The notes under the pieces were generated by a model. That model saw nothing but the letters and a program-made list of their open reading frames with translations. It made no database searches and was not told where the DNA came from. 15,150 nucleotides of DNA, taken from Fibrobacter sp. UBA4373. GTDB lineage: Bacteria > Fibrobacterota > Fibrobacteria > Fibrobacterales > Fibrobacteraceae. Position numbers and translations under genes: made by a program. Positions 6,809 to 13,620 of this stretch are shown piece after piece (the stretch's first letter is position 1; every line of letters begins with the position of its first letter). Location: the NCBI GenBank assembly GCA_002390045.1, contig DGSB01000023.1:1-15150 (forward strand). The letters run 5' to 3'.

Positions 6809-7306
6809 ATGCAAAAATCTCTCTCCGAAGCCGTTTTTGAGAATTTAAAAGAGCTGATCAAGGCAAAAAATGCGGCTCACGAGTCCATGTTCAAGTTCCA
6901 TTGGAAAAAACTTTGGCCTTTCAGCCTCATTTTCCCTCAGGTGGATTTTATCCGAATCCAGCGCTTTATGGGCGAAATCAAGGTTCAGGCCCTAGGACAA
7001 AAGCAATTTATCCAGAACAACCTTTCTAAATCCGTCCCGAGCGAAATGGACTTTTTAAGGGCGGTTCCGGCTTACATCGATGCATTTGCGGTATCTTGCG
7101 AAAAACTCGCCGTCATCGCCAAGTTTAAGCAGGATATTTTGGAAAAAAAGCAAAAACGCGACGTTTTTGCATTCAATCGCCTTTTGACCGAGTATCAAAA
7201 CGCCCAAGCTGATCTGACCCGTGCAGGTGCCTTTGTGCAAATTGCCTGGGGAGAATTAGCGGCCAAGTCGAGAAAGCAGAATTCGGACAAGACTCCAACG
7301 CCATAG
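6809..7306 (+). CDS. Helical cytoplasmic protein of unknown function
   Basis: Not recognised. The 165-aa protein appears all-helical with no signal peptide or convincing membrane helix, though WKKLWPFSLIFPQVDFI (about 33-49) is hydrophobic and Trp-rich. It is rich in Lys and Gln with a basic, polar C-terminus. A TTG at 6791 would extend the frame, but AAAGG lies seven to eight bases before the ATG at 6809, so I use the ATG. Its last 51 bases overlap the end of the glycosyltransferase gene on the opposite strand. No partner is suggested by the neighbours: it is divergent from the two small membrane proteins and convergent with the polysaccharide operon. Confidence 0.75.
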   Translation: MQKSLSEAVFENLKELIKAKNAAHESMFKFHWKKLWPFSLIFPQVDFIRIQRFMGEIKVQALGQKQFIQNNLSKSVPSEMDFLRAVPAYIDAFAVSCEKLAVIAKFKQDILEKKQKRDVFAFNRLLTEYQNAQADLTRAGAFVQIAWGELAAKSRKQNSDKTPTP

Positions 7307-7975
7307 GATTTTTTGCCCAAGACTTGCTCTTTTCCCGTTGGCAAGATCGGTCGCATTGTGCAAGTGGATGCGGTATTTTATCAAAGGTTCGCGTAAAAAA
7401 CGAGCCTTTTTTGTTTTTTCGGCACAAAGTCCTATCCACTGGTCGTGCATCGGAAGCGATTGGGGAAACGGCAAAGCCTTGTCCAGAAGATTTCGGCGGA
7501 ACGCCATGCAGCAGCCTGTATAGCTGTTTTTTTTCACATTGGAGAATATTCCATGGTGCGGAGGGCGAATTTCAAAAATCCGGTTTCCGCATTCCCAAGT
7601 GCCTTCTTGATTTTTCCTATAAAAGAACGCATCATGAAGAATACAATCCGCCGCCGTTTTTTCAAATTCGGCAAGGACTTTAGAAACTTTACCAGGAAGC
7701 CAAACGTCATCTTGATCGGCTAAAAAAATCCATTTTCCCTGCGCTCGGGAAAGGACGCGTTCCAAATTATAGACAGGTCCAAGCCGTCGCGGAGAAGGCG
7801 GAATGATTTGAATTCGCGGATCTTTCAAAGATTGGATTATTTCAAGCGTTGCATCGGTAGAACCATCATCGGCAATCAGCACTTCATCTTCCGCAGAAAG
7901 TTGCGAAAGAATGCTCAAAAGCTGTTCCCGAACGAAAGCTTCCCCATTGTAAGTTGCCATGCAAACGGATATCAT
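7256..7975 (-). CDS. Glycosyltransferase family 2 (rhamnosyltransferase-like)
   Basis: A 239-aa GT-A fold transferase, last gene of the polysaccharide operon. It starts ISVCMATYNGE, has the nucleotide-binding DDGSTD (36-41) and the metal-binding DQDDVW (87-92), a form frequent in rhamnosyl and other deoxysugar transferases. MHDQWIGL further down is the usual acceptor-side MHD segment. No membrane helix is visible, so it should act at the cytoplasmic face of the inner membrane on a lipid-linked glycan. It starts eight bases after the previous stop with a GGTGGGAAG ribosome binding region. Its 3' end overlaps the plus-strand gene ending at 7306 by 51 bases and no terminator is visible. Donor and acceptor are unknown. 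Confidence 0.88.
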   Translation of the reverse strand: MISVCMATYNGEAFVREQLLSILSQLSAEDEVLIADDGSTDATLEIIQSLKDPRIQIIPPSPRRLGPVYNLERVLSRAQGKWIFLADQDDVWLPGKVSKVLAEFEKTAADCILHDAFFYRKNQEGTWECGNRIFEIRPPHHGIFSNVKKNSYTGCCMAFRRNLLDKALPFPQSLPMHDQWIGLCAEKTKKARFLREPLIKYRIHLHNATDLANGKRASLGQKILWRWSLVRILLSRLGR

Positions 7976-7983
7976 CTTCCCAC

Positions 7984-8853
7984 CTAGTGCTTTAAAAATT
8001 TCCGAGGAAGGAAAAGCTTCGGGAAATGCATCCAGAAGGCAAGCGATAAATTGGCCAATTCCGGCAGTTTCCGGAGAGCTTCTCCCTTTTGATCATACGC
8101 AAGCGAAGAGAACCAGCGCGTTTTCCAAAGGTTTACCGCACGACGGTATGCTGGGTGAGTTTGATATTTTTCAACCACCGAAAGAATTTGCGCATAAATA
8201 AAATTCAAGTTTTTATGCATCGAAGTCGGAAGCACACGGTAATAACTACAGACCGTTTTTAAAATCGGGATGTTTCCGAAACGATTCGAAAGGGAAAGCC
8301 ATGCGGGAAAATCTTCAAAGCGGAAGTTTTCATCGTAAAAGCCGACTTCGGCAAATTTGCTTTTAACGATCATTTCCGTGGAACCGTTCAATTCCACATG
8401 CCCAAGCAAAATGTCTTCAAAAGAAGCTTCCGAAGCTCGTCCAAAGCGTGGATCGGGTGAAGGCTCCAATGTTCCATCGGGAAGCATGTTCACAATTTGT
8501 CCGGCGCAGGCAGGAGCTTCCGGGTGCGAATCTAAGAATGCGCTTTCTATAGCCAGACGTCCCGGCGCCATGATGTCGTCCGAAGCAAACGTGCAAAAGT
8601 ATTTTCCGCGGGAAAGGGAAATCAGTTCATTCAGAGTCTTGACAAGGCCTTTATTTTCACGATGCTTGTAAAAAAATCCGAATTCCTGGGAGAGCCTTTG
8701 CAAAATCTGAGGCGTTTCGTCCGTACTTCCATCATCGATGACAAGAAGTTCAAACGAAACGCCTTTTTGCGCCATCACCGAACGCACGGACGCTTCGACG
8801 TACCGCGCATGGTTATAGCTCGAAAGCAAAACAGAAACTAAAGGTTCTTCCAT
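7984..8853 (-). CDS. Glycosyltransferase family 2
   Basis: A 289-aa GT-A transferase. VSVLLSSYNHARYVEASVRS opens the Rossmann-like half, DDGSTDET is at 40-47, ENKGLVKTLNE at 66-76, and the metal-binding SDD at 91-93 (FASDDIMAPGRL). The C-terminal third (about 190-289) is basic and aromatic-rich without a clear membrane helix and may contact the membrane. It would add one sugar during assembly of the lipid-linked repeat unit. The ATG lies 16 bases inside the flippase gene and is preceded by GGAG at a six-base spacing, so it should be translated from the same message. The donor is not readable from sequence; the operon's own dTDP-3-acylamino sugar is one candidate. Confidence 0.88.
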   Translation of the reverse strand: MEEPLVSVLLSSYNHARYVEASVRSVMAQKGVSFELLVIDDGSTDETPQILQRLSQEFGFFYKHRENKGLVKTLNELISLSRGKYFCTFASDDIMAPGRLAIESAFLDSHPEAPACAGQIVNMLPDGTLEPSPDPRFGRASEASFEDILLGHVELNGSTEMIVKSKFAEVGFYDENFRFEDFPAWLSLSNRFGNIPILKTVCSYYRVLPTSMHKNLNFIYAQILSVVEKYQTHPAYRRAVNLWKTRWFSSLAYDQKGEALRKLPELANLSLAFWMHFPKLFLPRKFLKH

Positions 8854-10103
8854 GAAAGTCTCCGCAATAGAATAAGCAATGTTCCAAAGCAGATGATATT
8901 TTCTATAGCATAGGCGACAAATGGAGAATGATAGCCAAAGAACGACGTTCCCAAAACAGTCAATCCCGCAAAAAGGATATCAGCCCCAATTTCTACCGAA
9001 AGGAACGCGACGGTTTCTTTACGCGCAACAAGCGCAAGGCCCAAGCACCAGCAACCCGCTTTAAAGAAATCGCCCACAAACTGCATCGAAATTAATTCCT
9101 TTAGAGGTAAAAACGATTGCGAAAGGGCAAAGACCACCACATATTCACGGAGCAAAAAGAGCACGCCGACCGCAATTCCGGCAAGCACCATCACACGCAA
9201 AAGCAAGCCGCGCAAAGTCCTGTGAAATTCTTCAGGCGCCACCGCAGCGGAAAGACGCGGAAGCAACACCACGCCCAAAACCGAAGAGAATCCCACATTG
9301 AAAAAGTCCGAAATGCGCACAGCGCCTTGCCAAAGTCCAGCCGCATCCCAGCCAAACTGCGAGCCCAAAAAAGAACGCACAAACATATAAAGCGCAGGGG
9401 TCAGGACCATCGGCACAAGCCCCATGAGTGCATAACCACGCCAAATACGGGTGTTGGAGCTTAACAGAGCATTAAATCTCTTGTACTTAAACCCACCCTT
9501 TTTCGCATTCCAAATGGCAAAGACACAAGACAGCAACGATTGCGTCGCCACAGCGCTCAGTACCGACAAGGAATGCGTCTGCACCATCGCAATCACCCAT
9601 ACGCAATTCAAAACCGACGAAATAATCGTGATCGAAGCCCACCGCTTGTAATCCGAAAGGCCATTCATCACCGCTTGACATATCGTCGTCACAGAAAGAG
9701 CGATTATCCCCGGAATTGCAAAAAGTATCGCCGCTTGCAAAAGGCGCGTCGGAACGCCCGGGAACACGGATTCTAACGGAGCCAAAAAAGCGAACAGCGC
9801 AAAGAAGACGGCCGTCGCCAAGGAGGCATACACGCTAAGACGAAAGCCTCCACGCCAAATCGGGCCGAGCTCCTTTTCTTTTTCCTTATAACGGGCGGTC
9901 AGACTTACCCAACCGTTCTGTAACGCCAACGAGGATGTGCCTTGACCAAAGGAAATCAGGTTTTGTAACTGGCCCACTGCGGCAAAGCCCACGGGCCCCA
10001 TCACAGAAGCCAAAAACTTATTTGTCACAAAAGCGCAGACAATCCGTATCGCGGTCGCTACCGCAGAACCGGCGGACTGTTTCCAAAAGCCTGAAGTTTT
10101 CAT
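8838..10103 (-). CDS. wzx: Wzx-type polysaccharide flippase, WzxE-like
   Basis: A 421-aa integral membrane protein with about 12 hydrophobic helices, MOP/PST superfamily. It flips undecaprenyl-diphosphate-linked oligosaccharide across the inner membrane. Several segments recall enterobacterial WzxE (enterobacterial common antigen flippase): the N-terminal FLASVMGPVGFAAVGQLQNL, the central FGWDAAGLWQGAVRISD and the late MQFVGDFFKAGCWCLGLAL. That link is interesting because WzxE handles a glycan with a dTDP-derived amino-deoxyhexose, as this operon would also make. Its ATG overlaps the stop of the upstream GNAT gene by four bases (ATGA), and its 3' end overlaps the next glycosyltransferase by 16. 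No polymerase (Wzy) or ligase is in the window. Confidence 0.88.
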   Translation of the reverse strand: MKTSGFWKQSAGSAVATAIRIVCAFVTNKFLASVMGPVGFAAVGQLQNLISFGQGTSSLALQNGWVSLTARYKEKEKELGPIWRGGFRLSVYASLATAVFFALFAFLAPLESVFPGVPTRLLQAAILFAIPGIIALSVTTICQAVMNGLSDYKRWASITIISSVLNCVWVIAMVQTHSLSVLSAVATQSLLSCVFAIWNAKKGGFKYKRFNALLSSNTRIWRGYALMGLVPMVLTPALYMFVRSFLGSQFGWDAAGLWQGAVRISDFFNVGFSSVLGVVLLPRLSAAVAPEEFHRTLRGLLLRVMVLAGIAVGVLFLLREYVVVFALSQSFLPLKELISMQFVGDFFKAGCWCLGLALVARKETVAFLSVEIGADILFAGLTVLGTSFFGYHSPFVAYAIENIICFGTLLILLRRLSWKNL

Positions 10104-11041
10104 AAATCGTACTCGTAAATGTCGTAGGCAACGCCACGGGCCGCATAGGTTTCTTTCTGATGTACCAAACCTTCGTTCAAAACGCTGCCCTGTTCTTCAT
10201 TCGAAGTTCCCCAATCAAACCAACGCTGTCCAGGGAACGCATTCGTTTCGTTCATCATCAAAAAATCCATCGCATGCAACGAACGTCCTTTGGCAGAACT
10301 GGCGAGATATTGCGAATGGGCCACCTGACTCGAAATGTACACAACGCTTCCCGAAAGAAGTTCGCCGTTCAAAGTCACCGTGTAAAGCTTAATGTTCTCG
10401 GGAAAACGGCTCGCCAAAAGTTCAAGTTCTGCCTTGGAATGTACCGGATGTGCGTCATGGCCCTCTTGCAAGCAACGGTCCAACAAGTCCCAAAATCCGC
10501 CAAAATCTTTCGATTCTGCAAAGACGAGACCTAAACGGTTTCCCTTGTTCAGGTAATACTTCTTTTTCGAAGATGGCTGCGAGACTTTCGGTTCGATCGT
10601 ACTCGAAATGAGCCTAGCCCGGAGCTTTGCATTTTTGCGAAAAAGCCAATAAAGATCTTCTTGCGAAGGACGATCCGCATAAATCCACGGGAGAGCCTTA
10701 TAGACAACTTTCTTTGCCCCGAGATTTCGAAGTTCCAAATCCAGCAGGTCAAAAAAGATTTTCACATCCATCGCTTCTACGGAATTGTCAACGACAAAGC
10801 CGCCGAACGTAAGCCCCGCATGAGAGCTGAAAGTTCCTTCCGCATCGAGAGTTCCCGGAATTACCGCACAAATTTCTTCCCCGCGGTAAAACAGAAAGGA
10901 GCAATCCGGAAAGCGGTCCGCATGATAATCCATGTAGTTGCGGTCAAAAAGGAAATTTCCGTTGCGCGCTTTTTTCGCTACAAAATCATTCCACTTTTTG
11001 GCATCGGAAGGCGTATAACGTCGAATGGAAATCTCAGCCAT
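10100..11041 (-). CDS. GNAT/FemAB-like acyltransferase of the polysaccharide operon
   Basis: A 313-aa protein resembling the double-GNAT Acetyltransf_6/FemAB-like group common in polysaccharide and cell-wall loci. The first half (IRRYTPSDAKKWNDFVAK, then FLFYRGEEICAVIPG) is one GNAT-like unit. The second half includes IKLYTVTLNGELLSGSVVYI, AHSQYLASSAKG and the closing WFDWGTSNEEQGSVLNEGL followed by HQKETYAARGV, a signature ending for this group. It probably acylates an amino sugar or adds an aminoacyl group; the donor (acyl-CoA or aminoacyl-tRNA) is unknown. Start: the frame is open to 11068, but MAEISIRRY at 11041 has GAGG about nine bases upstream and overlaps the previous stop by eight bases. 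It ends in an ATGA overlap with the flippase gene. Confidence 0.8.
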   Translation of the reverse strand: MAEISIRRYTPSDAKKWNDFVAKKARNGNFLFDRNYMDYHADRFPDCSFLFYRGEEICAVIPGTLDAEGTFSSHAGLTFGGFVVDNSVEAMDVKIFFDLLDLELRNLGAKKVVYKALPWIYADRPSQEDLYWLFRKNAKLRARLISSTIEPKVSQPSSKKKYYLNKGNRLGLVFAESKDFGGFWDLLDRCLQEGHDAHPVHSKAELELLASRFPENIKLYTVTLNGELLSGSVVYISSQVAHSQYLASSAKGRSLHAMDFLMMNETNAFPGQRWFDWGTSNEEQGSVLNEGLVHQKETYAARGVAYDIYEYDL

Positions 11042-11642
11042 GCGCTGCGACCTCATCCAAGATTTCAAGCGGATCTATTTTGCGAATGATTTTAGCCGGA
11101 ACACCGCCAATAATCACACTGGACGGAAATTTTCCCGAAACAACCGCACCTGCCGCAACAACGGAATGCGTTCCGATTTCCGAGCCTTTGAGAATTGTCA
11201 CATTGTTTCCGATCCAGACGTCATCGGCGATTTTGACCGCAGCGCGTTTAGGTGTTCCCGAAAGACGGTCATTGGGCATGACCGTATGAAAATCCGAATC
11301 GTAAACTTCAACACGTGTACCAATCAGCACATTTTTGCCAATAAAAATACCCGGTCCTTCCGCGATGGCAACAAAATGATTCCCCACCCAGGAACCTTCC
11401 CCAACTTCAATTCGGGCTTCCTTCGTACGCGGATTCATAAAAACATAGGAATTCCAAAAATCTGTATCGAAAGCCAGCCCCACATGGACATTCTTTTCAA
11501 AATGAACTGTCCCTAAACCCTGAGCGAGCATAGGCGTTGCACACTTTGGCGAGCCTTCGATTTTTGCATCGGAAATAGTTCGATAAAAACTTTTTCGAAA
11601 AATCGCCACCGTTTTACGGATAATTCTATACATGAAACGCAT
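11034..11642 (-). CDS. Left-handed beta-helix sugar N-acyltransferase (FdtC/QdtC-like)
   Basis: A 202-aa hexapeptide-repeat acyltransferase. Repeats run from about residue 78 (RIEVGEGSWVGNH) through IFIGKNVLIGTRVEVYDSDF to VKIADDVWIGNNVTILKG and the xylosyl/maltose-type end VVSGKFPSSVIIGGVPAKII. The likely catalytic histidine is H119 in SDFH. Such enzymes are trimeric and use acetyl-CoA. Sitting right after a sugar aminotransferase, the natural job is N-acetylation of dTDP-3-amino-3,6-dideoxyhexose, the FdtC/QdtC step. An O-acetyltransferase role (WcaF-like) is an alternative, and the GNAT gene downstream could share the acylation work. Of two near starts, 11642 has GAGG at a six-base spacing and is preferred over the ATG at 11633; it overlaps the aminotransferase end by 17 bases. 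Confidence 0.85.
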   Translation of the reverse strand: MRFMYRIIRKTVAIFRKSFYRTISDAKIEGSPKCATPMLAQGLGTVHFEKNVHVGLAFDTDFWNSYVFMNPRTKEARIEVGEGSWVGNHFVAIAEGPGIFIGKNVLIGTRVEVYDSDFHTVMPNDRLSGTPKRAAVKIADDVWIGNNVTILKGSEIGTHSVVAAGAVVSGKFPSSVIIGGVPAKIIRKIDPLEILDEVAAHG

Positions 11643-12729
11643 TCACAGCCTCGATAACCTTGGAAATTTCATTTTCTGTCATTTGCGCATAGAGCGGAAG
11701 ACTGAGTTCCGTTTCTGCAATTTCTTCTGCAATCGGGAAGTATTGTTCTCCAAATTCCGCATAGGCATTTTGACGATGCGGCGGAATCGGATAATGGATT
11801 AAAGTTCCCACGCCATATTTCGTCAAATGATCCTGAAGCGCTTTTCGGTACGAAGATCGCACGGCAAAAACATGCCAAACATGTTCACCTGGTTTTCCAG
11901 GATTCGGAAGAATCACCAGCGGATTCAAAATACCTCTTAAATATTTTTCCGCAATACGCGAACGTTTGGCGTTGTCTTCGTCCAAGCGTAATAACTTATA
12001 AGAAAGGATTGCCGCCTGGAGTTCATCCAAGCGCGAATTCACTCCCTTCAAAATATTCACATATTTTTGCTCGCTGCCATAATTGGACAAAGTGCGAACA
12101 ACGCTCGCCAGTTCCGGATCGGATGTAGTCACCGCTCCCGCATCGCCCAAAGCACCCAGATTTTTTCCGGGGTAAAAGCTAAAGCCAGCCGCATCGCCAA
12201 AAGATCCCGCGCGCTGATGGTTTTCAAGCGCTCCATGACCTTGCGCCGCATCTTCTACCAAAATCAAATCGTGAATTTTTGCAAATTCAGAAAGCGCATT
12301 TCCCGGAATGGCGCGTCCATAAAGATCCACCGCAAGAATCGCCTTGACCTTGGGGGAAAGGGCTCGTTTTACCCCTTCCACCGAAAGATTATATGTCAAA
12401 GGGTCCGGGTCCGTCAAAACGGGAACAAGCCCGGCTTCGCTCACGGCAAGAATCGATGCGATGTAAGTGTTCGCCGGAACAATCACGGCATCGCCAACAT
12501 GCAAGCGCCCCATTTGAATATAGGCCTTAAAAATCAGGGTCAAAGCTTCTAGACCGTTCGCCACCCCAATACAAAATTTGACCCCGCAGAATTCGGCAAA
12601 TTCCCGTTCAAATTTTTCGCATTCCTTACCGCGGATGTACCAACCGCTTTTGACCGCATTTTCCAAAACTTTGGAAAGTCCCGGTTCAAAAGAATCCGTC
12701 ACCCGTTTTAAATCCAGATAAGGAATCAT
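11626..12729 (-). CDS. fdtB: PLP-dependent dTDP-3-keto-6-deoxyhexose 3-aminotransferase (FdtB/QdtB-like)
   Basis: A 367-aa DegT/DnrJ/EryC1/StrS aminotransferase, normal length. The PLP Schiff-base lysine is K189 in FSFYPGKNLGALGDAG; D160 in VEDAAQ contacts the pyridine nitrogen; IGVANGLEALTL (54-65) binds phosphate and VPANTYIAS (84-92) lines the site. The end LIHYPIPPHRQNAY is typical of this sugar group. With a 3,4-ketoisomerase directly upstream, the substrate should be dTDP-3-keto-6-deoxyhexose and the product a 3-amino-3,6-dideoxyhexose, with glutamate as amino donor. The galacto (FdtB) or gluco (QdtB) form cannot be decided, so the symbol is provisional. WecE-type 4-amination is less likely in this context. 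Its ATG overlaps the ketoisomerase stop by four bases. Confidence 0.88.
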   Translation of the reverse strand: MIPYLDLKRVTDSFEPGLSKVLENAVKSGWYIRGKECEKFEREFAEFCGVKFCIGVANGLEALTLIFKAYIQMGRLHVGDAVIVPANTYIASILAVSEAGLVPVLTDPDPLTYNLSVEGVKRALSPKVKAILAVDLYGRAIPGNALSEFAKIHDLILVEDAAQGHGALENHQRAGSFGDAAGFSFYPGKNLGALGDAGAVTTSDPELASVVRTLSNYGSEQKYVNILKGVNSRLDELQAAILSYKLLRLDEDNAKRSRIAEKYLRGILNPLVILPNPGKPGEHVWHVFAVRSSYRKALQDHLTKYGVGTLIHYPIPPHRQNAYAEFGEQYFPIAEEIAETELSLPLYAQMTENEISKVIEAVNAFHV

Positions 12730-13154
12730 CTTTCCCTCCGAAGATTTTCCGCATACGAAAGAAAGCGTTTGTAATCGCGAATATAATCCGCCTCATCATA
12801 CGGATGCGAAGCAAAAACAAGGCAAATCGATCCCGAAGAAAAATTCAGTTCCTCGGCCCAAACTCCAGGCGGAACATAAACTCCATAATAGGGTCTATCT
12901 AAACGAATGATCTGCGAATGCTTTCCGTCATCAATTTTAGCGTCAAAAGCACCCGATGCGGCAATCAGCAATTGATGACATTCCTTATGCGCATGGCCTC
13001 CGCGATTTTCTCCGCCCGGGATATCGTACAAGTAAAAAACTCGATTGATTTCAAAAGGGATATCCTTGAAACTTTCTATCGGCGTCAAGGAACCCGAACG
13101 TTCCGTTGTCCGCGGGAATTCAATGTAACGGCAACCACCTAAAAGTTCCTTCAT
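12726..13154 (-). CDS. fdtA: dTDP-4-keto-6-deoxyglucose 3,4-ketoisomerase, FdtA/QdtA cupin, intact HAH
   Basis: A 142-aa single-domain cupin of the FdtA/QdtA (WxcM C-terminal-like) family, which moves the keto group from C4 to C3 of dTDP-4-keto-6-deoxyglucose. The family signature RGGHAHKECHQLLI is present, with the two active-site histidines at H54 and H56. Other family-typical parts are GSLTPIES, IPFEINRVFYLYDIPGG, YYGVYVPPGVWAEELNFS and the late YDEADYIRDYKRF. Length fits the family (about 135-145 aa). It sits between a divergent second copy upstream (four-base overlap) and the aminotransferase downstream (four-base overlap), the classical isomerase-then-aminotransferase order. Galacto or gluco product stereochemistry is not determined. 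This copy is the likely active isomerase. Confidence 0.88.
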   Translation of the reverse strand: MKELLGGCRYIEFPRTTERSGSLTPIESFKDIPFEINRVFYLYDIPGGENRGGHAHKECHQLLIAASGAFDAKIDDGKHSQIIRLDRPYYGVYVPPGVWAEELNFSSGSICLVFASHPYDEADYIRDYKRFLSYAENLRRER

Positions 13155-13558
13155 TGCGCCGCCTTTTTTAACTCTTCCAAATCCCAGATGTAATCATCCG
13201 GGTCATAAGTTTCCGAGCTCAAAACGAGTGCAACGGAATTCGTCGAAAAATTGTCCAAGGTGCGGTAATGCATCGGAGGAACATAAAGTCCATAGTAAGA
13301 ACGTCGCAAGGAATATCGGGTTTCTTCTTTTCCATTATGCAGAACAACGTCAAAGCTTCCCGAAAGGGCAACAATCAGTTCATGCTGTTTTTTAAAGGCG
13401 TGGCTACCGCGGAGCTGTCCCCCCGGGACATCATAAATCCAATAAGAGCGACGAATTTTAAACGGAATATGATTTTCCGATTCAATAAAACTCAAATTTC
13501 CACGATCGTCTAGGATCTTGGGAAGCGAAATCATCTGCGGTATCTGAGTCTTATCCAT
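13151..13558 (-). CDS. Second FdtA/QdtA-type cupin, HAH motif altered to HAF
   Basis: A 135-aa cupin of the same family and layout as the next gene: DDRGNLSFIES, IPFKIRRSYWIYDVPGGQ, RGSHAFKKQHELIVALSG, YYGLYVPPMHYRTLDNFS and YDPDDYIWDLEEL. The active-site motif reads H53-A54-F55, so the second histidine of HAH is phenylalanine, and the pocket segment PPGVWAE of the sister is PPMHYRT here. It may be catalytically weak, act on another nucleotide sugar, or form a hetero-oligomer with the sister. It is the first gene of the polysaccharide operon. No Shine-Dalgarno is visible before the ATG at 13558; an internal ATG at 13534 has none either and would cut conserved sequence. The stop overlaps the sister's ATG by four bases. 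Confidence 0.82.
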   Translation of the reverse strand: MDKTQIPQMISLPKILDDRGNLSFIESENHIPFKIRRSYWIYDVPGGQLRGSHAFKKQHELIVALSGSFDVVLHNGKEETRYSLRRSYYGLYVPPMHYRTLDNFSTNSVALVLSSETYDPDDYIWDLEELKKAAQ

Positions 13559-13568
13559 ACAAGTTCAA

Positions 13569-13574
13569 AATATA
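13569..13574 (-). promoter_or_regulatory. Possible -10 box for the polysaccharide operon
   Basis: On the minus strand TATATT lies ten bases before the ATG of the first cupin gene, with no Shine-Dalgarno between. If used, the message would begin within a few bases of the ATG, giving a nearly leaderless start. No -35 match is visible, since that position falls inside the purL terminator stem. Weak call. Confidence 0.25.
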
Positions 13575-13604
13575 AAAAGGCCCGCCAAATAGGCGGACCT
13601 TTTT
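13574..13604 (-). terminator. Rho-independent terminator after purL
   Basis: A 13-bp stem (13574-13586 with 13592-13604) containing one G-U wobble, a five-base loop, A tracts on one side and T tracts on the other, starting 17 bases past the purL stop. The T run continues into ATATTTT on the minus strand. It insulates purL from the polysaccharide operon, unless some read-through supplies that operon. Confidence 0.9.
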
Positions 13605-13620
13605 AAGCGTAAATAATGGA

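Noticed and set aside
10661..11089. 142-aa plus-strand open frame
   Set aside because: Antisense shadow of the GNAT-like gene, with no recognisable motif.
7256..13558. Polysaccharide operon as a recently acquired island
   Set aside because: No integrase, insertion sequence, tRNA or flanking repeat is visible, and base composition was not computed. Transfer is plausible for such loci but not supported here.
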